A stretch of 64,000 nt of DNA, taken from Paulinella micropora (lineage: Eukaryota > Cercozoa > Imbricatea > Euglyphida). Below, piece after piece: positions 1 to 9,900 of this stretch. Positions within the stretch are counted from its first letter, which is position 1. Each line of letters begins with the position of its first letter. The notes below the pieces were generated by a model that did not search any database, was not told the origin of the DNA, and was given only the letters and a program-made list of their open reading frames with translations. Made by a program: the position numbers and the translations under genes. The DNA lies in NCBI GenBank assembly GCA_009731375.1, contig BJOX01000090.1, forward strand, positions 967,379 through 1,031,378. Direction: 5' to 3'.

Positions 1-125
1 TCTCTCTCTCTCTCTCTCTCTCTCCCTCTCTCTCTCTCTCTCCCTCCCTCCCTCCCTCCCCCCCCCCCCCCCTCCCCCCCTCTCTCTCTCTCTCTCTCAC
101 TCTCTCTCTCCTTCTCTCTCTATCT

Positions 126-168
<43 letters not shown>

Positions 169-170
169 CA
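1..170. repeat. CT-rich microsatellite
   Basis: Almost pure CT dinucleotides with a short poly-C interruption near 60-72. No gene is seen. The adjacent stretch 171-790 holds a TATC tract (about 265-312) and otherwise unremarkable sequence. Confidence 0.95.
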
Positions 171-266
171 TGTGTGCTTGCGTCCACGCACCAGCAGCTT
201 GGTCTTCTAGGGCCTTGACTTGCGCACCCATGTCCGTGTGCGATGGATACAACACACAGAGAATGT

Positions 267-312
<46 letters not shown>

Positions 313-942
313 CCTTTTCTGACATTAGTCGATATCTCATCTTCACTCCACTTAGAGACCCCTTGGCGCCAAGGCCATTCGAGGTGTCACAGACCCTCCC
401 TTGCGCTTGGTTTTTGAAATGGGTGCCAGTCTGGCGACAGACGGACGATTTGGGGGATGGTGTGGTAGTGCTGGGGCCCGTAGTGGGGTGCACTTTGTGT
501 GCCCAGCCATACGCCTTTAAATCACATCCCGACATTAGCGTGGGGAAGCACAATCCTGTTCCCTCAGGGTGCCCTTTCTCGCTTATTGAGCCCCGATCAC
601 CATCCACAGTGCTCTGTCGGTTGATGCTAGACTGCTTGGTTATCGATGATGCTCTGCGGAGATTGCCACAGTCTCGAAACTCCATCTGATTACTGGGTCC
701 TCTGTAATGGAGATGGGAGCTTGTTCTGCAAGGGTGTTTATGGAACGAGACCTGGTCCCGCCCAGTACTGAGGAGGTTTTGGACTTTTAATGAGACATGC
801 TGTCGAGAGCTCCTCTGGTCTCGCCTGTATCAGTCCCTTCCTTGCAAATTCATGGCTTAGCTGGGCATCGGGTAAATGCCCACAGACCTCCTTTGTTGAC
901 GAAATCAGAAATTTCTTTTCTGACATCAGTCGATATCTCAAT

Positions 943-1168
943 CTTCTATCATCTATCTATATCTATCTATCTATCTATCTATATATCTATCTGTCTGCCT
1001 GTCTATCAGTCTTTCTGTCCGTTTTTCTGTATGTCTGCATGTCTGTACGTTTGTGTATCTATCTTTCTATCTATCAGGACAAAGCTAGCGAGAAGAAGAG
1101 AAAAGAACGCGAAAAATGAGAAGAAATGAATGTAAGACGACAAGACCAGAGTGACATTGGATGCATGC

Positions 1169-1207
<39 letters not shown>

Positions 1208-1257
1208 GAAACGCACACACACATATACATACATACATACATACATAAATACATAAA

Positions 1258-1291
<34 letters not shown>

Positions 1292-1335
1292 AATGCATAC
1301 ATACACACATACGTACGTACATACATATATGCATA
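943..1335. repeat. TATC, CT and ATAC microsatellites
   Basis: A degenerate TATC/TGTC tract at 943-1075 is followed by CT repeats at 1170-1206 and ATAC repeats at 1215-1335. Open frames here are low-complexity Tyr/Met/Ile/Ser strings from the repeat and are not genes. Confidence 0.93.
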
Positions 1336-1384
1336 GCTCACCATCAGAGGCGACCACGTGGGGTTGCAGCAACGAGTGCCCCTA

Positions 1385-2400
1385 TCAACGGAGATGAGAG
1401 TAGATGAGATGAGATAAGATGAGATGAGATGAGATGAGATGAGATGAGATGAGATGAGATGAGATGAGATGAGATGAGATGAGATGAGATGAGATGAGAT
1501 GAGATGAGATGAGATGAGATGAGATTGGAGTAGAGTAGAGTAGAGTAGAGTAGAGTAGAGTAGAGTAGAGTAGAGTAGAGTAGAGTAGAGTAGAGTAGAT
1601 GAGAGTAGATGAGAGTAGATGAGAGTGGATGAGAGTAGATGAGAGTAGATGAGATGAGATGAGAGTAGATGAGATGAGATGAGATGAGATGAGATGAGAT
1701 GAGATGAGATGAGATGAGATGAGATGAGATGAGATGAGAGTAGAGTAGAGTAGAGTAGAGTAGAGTAGAGTAGAGTAGAGTAGAGTAGAGTAGAGTAGAG
1801 TGGAGTAGAGTGGAGTGGAATAAGTGGAGTAGAGTGGAGTGGAGAGTGGAGAGTGGAGAGTGGAGAGTGGAGATAAGGGATTGGAGATTAGAGATTAGAG
1901 ATTAGAGATTAGAGATTAGAGATTAGAGATTAGAGATTAGATTGTAGAGATTAGATTGTAGAGATTAGACTAGACTAGACTAGAATAGACTAGAGTAGAC
2001 TAGAGTAGAGCAGACTAGACTAGAGTAGACTAGACTAGACTAGACTAGACTAGACTAGACTAGACTAGACTAGACTAGACTAGACTAGACTGGACTGGAC
2101 TGGACTGGACTGGACTGGACTGGACTGGACTAGACTAGACTAGACTAGACTAGACTAGACTAGACTAGACTAGACTAGACTAGACTAGAGTTAGATTAGA
2201 TTAGAGCAGAGCAGAGCAGAGCAGAGTAGGGTAGGGTAGGGTAGGGTAGACTAGAATAGAGTAGAGTAGAGTAGAGTAGAGTAGAGTAGAGAGTAGAGTA
2301 GAGTAGAGTAGAGTAGAGTAGAGTAGAGTAGAGTAGAGTAGAGTAGATTAGATTAGATTAGATTAGATTAGATTAGATTAGGTTAGATTAGGTTAGATAT
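1385..2400. repeat. Mosaic of pentanucleotide microsatellites
   Basis: Blocks of related five-base units follow each other: GATGA, GAGTA, GATGA again, GAGTA, a GGAGA-like block, GATTA, CTAGA, CTGGA, CTAGA, GAGTA and GATTA. Neighbouring units differ by one or two bases, which suggests point mutation of a unit followed by expansion. 2401-2680 is AT-rich and shows no feature. Confidence 0.93.
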
Positions 2401-2682
2401 ATAAGAGAGAGGGAAAGGGAAAAAGAAAGAGTAGGCCCGCCATATATGAACCCTGTGTAAAGAACGTATACCCATATCATATTATACACAACATATCCCA
2501 CAAAATATCCAAGTATAAAACTAAATATTAATAATATTCATCCTGAGCCGCCCTATATATCTAATTAATATTTTCTTTTATACACTCAATTAAATATGTA
2601 AGTTTCTACCTAGATTAAGGTATAACTTACTACCTATACTGGAGGTTCCCTGAGCCTAATCGTAAAATTGTTCTCTCAATAA

Positions 2683-2785
2683 AGAAGAAGAAGAAGAAGA
2701 AGAAGAAGAAGAAGAAGAAGAAGAAGAAGAAGAAGAAGAAGAAGAAGAAGAAGAAGAAGAAGAAGAAGAAGAAGAAGAAGAAGAA

Positions 2786-2817
<32 letters not shown>

Positions 2818-3115
2818 NNNNNNNNNNAAGAAGAAGAAGAAGAAGAAGAAGAAGAAGAAGAAGAAGAAGAAGAAGAAGAAGAAGAAGGAGGAGGAGGAGC
2901 AGGAGGAGGAGCAGGAGCAGGAGGAGGAGAAGGAGAAGGAGGAGGAGGAGGAGGAGGAGAAGAAGAAGCAGAAGCAGAAGAAGAAGAAGAAGAAGAAGAA
3001 GAAGAAGAAGAAGAAGAAGAAGAAGAAGAAGAAGAAGAAGAAGAAGAAGAAGAAGAAGAAGAAGAAGAAGAAGAAGAAGAAGAAGAAGAAGAAGAAGAAG
3101 AAGAAGAAGAAGAAA
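2683..3115. repeat. AAG triplet microsatellite
   Basis: Long AAG repeat with AGG/CAG interruptions around 2886-2975 and a 10-base gap at 2818-2827. Open frames are homopolymers of Leu, Ser, Phe or Lys and are not genes. Confidence 0.95.
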
Positions 3116-3172
3116 TGTGCACCACTTGATTCGGTGCAAGCGGCGTCTGACCAGCAGAAGTCTAGCAGACGC

Positions 3173-3368
3173 AACATAACATGACATAACATAACATAGC
3201 ATAACATAACATTACATAGCATAACATAGCATAACATAACATAACATAACATAACATCATAACATAACATAACATAACATAAAATAACATCATAACATAA
3301 CATAACATAACATAACATAACATAACATAACATAGTAACATAACATAACACATAACGTAACACATAAC
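3173..3368. repeat. ATAAC pentanucleotide microsatellite
   Basis: ATAAC/CATAA repeats with occasional GC-containing variants. 3369-3954 after it has open frames on both strands (for example 3382-3909 plus) but none has a recognisable domain or clear coding support. Confidence 0.93.
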
Positions 3369-3954
3369 GGGTTGTAGATTTGTGACCTCTGTAAGAAAAA
3401 GAGAACCAACAGAACCAACAGGAGTAAGAGGACCCAAAGGAGAAAGATCATCAGAAGGTCTGACACCTGAATACAAAGGGAAAACTTGCGGACACGTAGT
3501 TACACGTTCAGTGGTATTTTGTGGTTTCTCTGAGCGACCTCCTCTCGCAGTGTCCGTTTCAGCCGCTGGCGGCACTTGGGCTTGTTCACCAGCTCCTTCA
3601 CTCAAAATTCTAACCTCCACCCCGTTTGAGTCCATGGCTAGTCGAAACACGAAATTTACGAGATCTTTTAGCCTGCAAGATCAGTACAGTAATGAGGACG
3701 AGTCTGCACCTGTTTGGCCTGACTCTTCAAAAATGCAAGGACTAACCTTGTGCAGAACGGCAAACCGGCGGGCTCATGTCACTTCATTCTCTCAATATTT
3801 TTTTGCTGTGCTCTTCTTCAGTCCGCAAAAAAATCAATTGTACCGTACCCGAAATTTTCGGTATGATTTCCATTTTCGCATCGAGATATCAGGGTGTTTG
3901 AAGTCGTGAATCCCTTCGGCTGGAGACTCAAATACTATTTTGTCACTGTTCAGG

Positions 3955-4752
3955 AGCGACATGGTCCTTGGTGCTTCTTGCGATGCTTTTTGGCTGTGTT
4001 TGTCACGACGTCACAAGTATTTTACAAGGTAAGATGGCAGGTTAAGGAGTACTGGTTGTGTGTGCTTCTTGGTTAGTTGAACGTGCCATTGGTGTAGGAA
4101 GGTTGAATGCGCGTGTGGTTGCTGGATACGAGCTTTTGTTGTTCTTGTCTGAAAGTGGGATTTATGAACGAGTGCTGGGGTTCGATGTGTAGGCGTGCTG
4201 TTGGTCTGGTTTGCTCTCCTATGCAATATTAACACCTCCCATGATATATATGTATGTTTACAACACTCACACAGCAAGTCTAGTTACGTCAAGCTGGACA
4301 CGTATTGTTGGATAACGCATTCAGCAGTGCGGCCGTCTAGGCGGAGTTTTCTTTTATTCTATACTCTTCTTTCTTCTTTTTTTTGCTTTACAATACTATC
4401 TATGTCTTGCATCTAGTCTGCAAATATTGGGGTTTCTGTGCATGTGTGTACATATACGTCCATGTAAGTATCAGTGAAAACTGTCGTATGTCTTGATGTG
4501 CTTAAAAATCTATACGTGTGTACCCGTATTGTACCAGTATGTACCTATGCGTGCCTATCTATATGTATATATGTTGAATACACATACATACATGATACTT
4601 TGATACATTACACATGAATTGTCATGTATGTCTGTGTATGTTTGGACGCATTTCTGTGTATTTATTATAATATTATTTTTTGCATGTTTTTGTGCATTTC
4701 TCTATGTACATATGGCATCTATTTCTGCATGTATGTGCATGTACGTATGCAA
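3955..4752 (+). repeat. Left arm of a long inverted repeat
   Basis: This arm is the reverse complement of 5303-5843 plus 16469-16768, joined across element 1. Shared landmarks include agcgacatggtccttgg (start), the run around gatgtgtaggcgtgctg near 4180 and a TGTATG-rich inner part near 4620-4750. The left arm lacks about 60 bases that the right arm has near 16590-16650. The outer end of the other arm is lost in the gap at 16769. Long arms around a 550-bp spacer suggest a foldback or long-TIR DNA element. No transposase is visible inside. Confidence 0.85.
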
Positions 4753-5302
4753 GTGTGTAAGTATATTCCTCTGCATACGCATTTCGGCCGGGCAATCAAT
4801 CTGATTTCAAACTTCTCACTCAACCTACGAGTGGAAATTTTCTATTTATTAATTAACAGTGATTGCGTAAAAAAACAATCATATTAAATGCTGTTGTTTG
4901 GCTTGCCATCGCAATAAAACGAAAATAATTTCAGCTAATAGAATCATTATTTTGTCATGAAAAAGCTGAAAACTGCTCATTACTAGTATGTTACGGAATG
5001 CAAAAATTAATTGTTAATTAATACATAAAATTCACATTTTGTTTCAATATTTTATTAAAATAGAAATTTGTCAAGAACAATACACAAATAAAACCTTCGG
5101 ATCATGCTCTTTCCAATGGTGTTAAAATTATCACAATCCGATCAGTAGTTTTCAAACCGAATTCATTCGAAGTTTACTCATCCACCGCACTGGTGCCGGT
5201 GAAAAGCTTCGACAAAATCGTGTAGACCGAGCCCATGGAACAGAGAAAACTGAAGGGAAAAAACATAACAACATTCAAACATGAACACATACGCCAAAAG
5301 CT
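4753..5302. other. Spacer of the inverted repeat
   Basis: AT-rich unique sequence between the two arms. No domain-bearing ORF, terminal motif or RNA gene is seen, so if this is a mobile element it looks non-autonomous. Confidence 0.6.
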
Positions 5303-5843
5303 GCATACGTACATGCACATACATGCAGAAATACATACCATATGTACATAGAGAAATGCACAAAAGCATGCAAAAAGTAATATAAATACACACAGAAATG
5401 CGTCCAAACATACACAGACATACAATGTATCAAAGTATCATGTATGTATGTGTATTCAACATATATACATATAGGCACGCATAGGTACATACATATTAGG
5501 TACACTACGGGTACACACGTATAGATTTTTAAGCACATCAAGACATACGACGGTTTTCACTGATACTTACATGCACGTATATGTACACACATGCACAGAA
5601 ACCCCAATATTTGCAGACTAGGTGTAAGACATAGTATTGTAAAGCAAAAAAAAGAAGAAAGAAGATTATAGAATAAAAGAAAACTCCGCCTAGACGGCCG
5701 CACTGCTGAATGCGTTATCCAACAATACGTGTCCAGCTTGACGTAACTAGACTTGCTGTGTGAGTGTTGTAAACATACATATATATATCATGGGAGGTGC
5801 TAATATTGCATAGGAGAGCAAACCAGACCAACAGCACGCCTAC
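5303..5843 (-). repeat. Right arm of inverted repeat, inner part
   Basis: Reverse complement of roughly 4180-4752. The arm stops abruptly at CTAC (5840-5843), where element 1 begins, and resumes at CTAC 16465-16468. Confidence 0.85.
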
Positions 5844-6087
5844 TGTAATGCCCCCAACGATAGCTCGTAAAAAGTCAGTAATACAACCAAACACAGTCCT
5901 CAAGAATGAGAATGATGTCTCGTTGTATTAGCTCAGTGAAGCCAAAAAGGAAAACGGCAACAGACCAGGAATAAAATGATGAATGGCATCAGGTCCAATC
6001 CGGACAAATAATACTGAAAAACAAGCTGGTGCACCTGTCACCAGGAAAAGGTACTTTTTACCGGCTATGCGGGGGGTGATGCCTACA
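5844..6087 (-). repeat. Element 1 3' LTR
   Basis: Direct copy of 16228-16464. On the plus strand it starts TGTAATGCCC and ends GATGCCTACA. It carries a 7-base insertion relative to the other LTR near 5971. 6088-6927, between it and the Pol stop, holds no recognised gene. Confidence 0.95.
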
Positions 6088-6090
6088 GTA

Positions 6091-6100
6091 CCCCCTCCCG
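6091..6100 (-). other. Polypurine tract of element 1
   Basis: Minus-strand CGGGAGGGGG lies three bases from the 3' LTR, the expected place for the plus-strand DNA synthesis primer. Confidence 0.7.
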
Positions 6101-6927
6101 ATTGTATGACGGAAATAGCATTTTCGTCATACACCTTCTGATTTCTTTCTGCAAATAGTATGCGCTATGGAGTCATGCCACACAGCGCATCGACCCACGG
6201 ATAGACGCTAAAAGACGATAAATATATCCTCATACGGCACGTCAAAGCGGATTCTCTAGCCTTTCTTGTACATTTTGAACTCCTTCCACTCAATTTCTTT
6301 TTTTTCTTTTTTTTCCGGCAGTATGTCAAGAACAAACGTACAATTAATAAAAAAATACAAGCAACGTGGTGCTGTAGTACGATTCCCCCTTTGATCTCCT
6401 TCTTCTTCTTATCATTATCATTATTATTATTATTATTCACAGGGAGATCGTAAGTACATTGTCTTTTTTAATGACATACCCTTGTATAAGGCGGATATCC
6501 TATGATATAGTATTAGGGGGCCAGTCCTAATAGCTATATCCGAAGTCGAGGTGTATGTACCCGACCCTGCGATATACCGACACAAGTAGAGATTGACCGT
6601 GCTCAGGTACGACAGTATATAATCTATCGTAAAAAATAATTTAATGAAAGTTTCAGAGAACATTTCATTTTCGAGAACATCATCCCAGGACTTGGAAAGG
6701 GTCATACCCGGGAACACCATCGCTCAATACACTAGCGATCCCCGTATACGGTGTAGTATCATCGTCGATCGACCTTTCGCACTCGTATGTTGCGATCGAA
6801 TGCCAAGTTATATCACTGAGTCTTTTTAATATTCATATTGATAACTGATGATGCATGATCAAATCATGATACGCCGTGGGCAATCAATCAGTTTATTTGA
6901 GACGCATAAAGAAAAATAGTTTCTTTG

Positions 6928-9900
6928 TCACTGCCTTCGTCGTCTGGCGCGGATTTCTTTGCCTGGTGGAGGACCACCAACAAAAGTCAGATCGAACTTT
7001 GACTGTTCGAGAATGTCCCAGATCTTATTAGGGATTCCGCCCAACGATAATTCAAAAGGGACATCAAGCACTCCTCTTGGCAGTGTCTGAATGGTCCACG
7101 CAGTGTAATCCTTGTCTCTGGGAGTAATTGTATCATCCCATGTCTCGAGACTTTTTGCGTCTTTATATACTGGCAGATAATGTCTTGCCTTTGGATCCTC
7201 AACCGGGTCCATACTTCTCCAGAACTGGAGTATCGGTTGTACTATCTTTGCGGCTGATGATATTTTGAGTGTCCGTGTGACACGCATCTGTCGTGGGACC
7301 GCCACGACCCGCATCAAGTATAAGTCTGAGAGAGTGTCATCAGCGACATGTTGTTCCGCTGGTCTCATCAGATAGAAAACATTTTTCACCCATGCGATGG
7401 TTGCTATCGCATCGCCTTCCTTCCATCGCTCATGGACAATCTCAACGTTGCCCGCGTTTGGGTCAGTGTCCGTCCCCTCCTCCTCCTGGTGGACGTCCTT
7501 TGATCTCATCGACCTCATCGCCTTCCTCGGTTGGTCGTTGATAAGATCATTCCGCGCTCTCCTTAGCTGCGCCTCTGTGATCTTCTCCTTCTTTCCGCTA
7601 TGCTCTCGCGGAGACTTGGACTGAGTCCCCACCGCGCTTATGCGGTCAGTCTTCTCCTTGCTGTCCACCTCACTCTCCTCCTTCTCAGCTATCGGTGCCC
7701 GATAAGCATCGTCTTGGTCTATGCCAGCCTCCTTGTGGATGGGCGGCACCTCTTTGAAATCATCCTTCATCCGTTTTAACGCCTCCTCAACGGATTCATC
7801 TTCCAGTAAGAAGGGATCATACTTAATCAGCCTTCTTACATTCACAATTTGCACCTTCCCTCTACCCCTGATCTTGTAATTCAGAGGTCCCGTCTGTTCC
7901 ATAATCTGATAAGGTCCTTTCCAGTGAGTGAACAGCTTAGAGCTGACTCCCTTCGGGACTTGAGGATGGTACAATAGTACAATATCCCCGACCTGGAACT
8001 TGATCTGATCCAAGTGCGCTTGTCGCACCCCTTCAGCATCAGTCTTTCGGCGCTCCGCCTCTCTATGCGCCCTGACTATTTGTTCCGCCTCCATCTTCAC
8101 TCTAAGTCTCATCCCAAACAACTCATCCGCATCCGCCCAAGTGTCTTTTGGGTGAAGGAGCGAAGTCGGGATATCAGGCTCACGCCCATATACTAACTGA
8201 TATGGCGAGATTGAGCTCTTCGAGCCTCCTAACGCCGTAGAGGGTAGACAGTTCATTGCAAACGCAAATGATGGTGCTGCCTCGACCCATGCTCTTTGAT
8301 TCTCCTTCTTCGTGCAATACATCTTTAGCGAGGCTTTGAGGGGTCTGTGTACCCGCTCGATTTTCCCATTTGCTCGCGGGTTATAGGCAGTAACATATTG
8401 CCATTTCATCCCGTAATACTTAGATAGTTTGTCGATGACCTCGTTATTAAAGTCCGAGCCTCGATCAGAACATATCTTTCTTGGTACTCCGATCTGTGAG
8501 ATGATCCTATCGATCAGCGCCTCGGCCGTCGTCTTGCCGGTAACGTCTTTGACAGGGATGATCCACACATAGTTGGTGGCTCTGTCAATAGCCGTAAGGA
8601 GGTATTTGTAACCATCCTTCGATTCTGGGAAAGGTCCCACATGATCAATGTGTATAAACTCAAACATCCCCGCATGAAGAGGAAATTCGCCAATCAGGCC
8701 GAAATTTGCCTTCAGTGGTGTTTTGTTTATCTTGCACGGGATGCATGCATCCACCGCCTGATCTATCTCCTCCTTCATCTTCTTCCACCAGAATCGCCTC
8801 GCTACGAACATATGAGTTCGTTGTCGACCCGGATGCGCCAAAAGTGGGCAATTGTGGGCTGCGACAAATATAAATCGTCTCAGACTCTCCGGTACCCAAA
8901 GGGTCCATTTGTCCGGCTGTGACGCATAGCGACCGTGAAGGCCCTTGTACCACAGTAGACCATCTCTCCATCCCATCTCCTTCATCTGATCTTTGATCGC
9001 TTTCGTCATCCGTAGCTCATCCGGGTTCTGATATAACTGTATCAGTTCTTTAAACTCCGGATCTTGAGCCTGTTGTTGCCTCCATGCGGTAGGCGAGGCT
9101 ATATGGATAGTACCATCTTCTAGCCGTACCCCGATTCTTTCCGGGTCATCGTCTAGGTCACTTCTCCGCTCTTGAGGAGGCTCCGCATAAACTTCCTGCG
9201 TCTCCTCTTCCTCTCTTATGTTCGCCTTCGCATTCTCATATACCTCATAGGACCACTCAGCGTCCTCCTGGGTATGTAGCTCACAACATATCCCGTGATC
9301 CGGGCCTTGTGGACTGTACCGTAGACCTGTGCGGTCATATCGGACTCCACTCGCCATCTCCATCGCCTCAATGTGGCTGACCTCATACACCTTGTCAGTG
9401 GACAAGTCTTCCATCTCCACCGTGGACACCAACGCCGATACTTCTGAGTTAAACTCTAGCCTAGAGAGGCTATCAGCGACCACATTTCGCTTTCCCGGTA
9501 GATGGACCATTGTAAAATCGAAACAAGACAAGAACGCTTGCCACCGCGCCAGCCGTCCCGTCTGTTCATGATTCATCAACCATAACAGGTTATGATGATC
9601 AGTTCTGACAGTAAATTGAGGTCCTCCCCACAAATACTCTCTGAGCCTCTTGAGGGCCCATACTACCGCCAACGCCTCTCTTTGCCTTGTGCAATAGTTT
9701 CTCTCCGCCGCACACAACTTCCTACTAATAAACATGATTGGGCGTAATTTCTTCTCCTCATCCTCTTGTTGTAATACAGCCCCAATCGCAAACTTAGATG
9801 CGTCTGTATCGACTACGAATTGTTTCGTAAAGTCGGGCATCGTTAACACCAGTCCTCCGTCTTTCGGGTCTTTGTAAATGAGATCTTTGAGCGCATGAAA

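Noticed and set aside
3382-3909. 175-codon plus-strand ORF and overlapping minus-strand ORF 3650-3162
   Set aside because: No domain, both strands are open, and the minus frame runs into the ATAAC repeat; coding status is unsupported.
8641-8971. ORFs antisense to Pol and Gag of element 1
   Set aside because: They are shadows of the intact minus-strand genes and have no domain.
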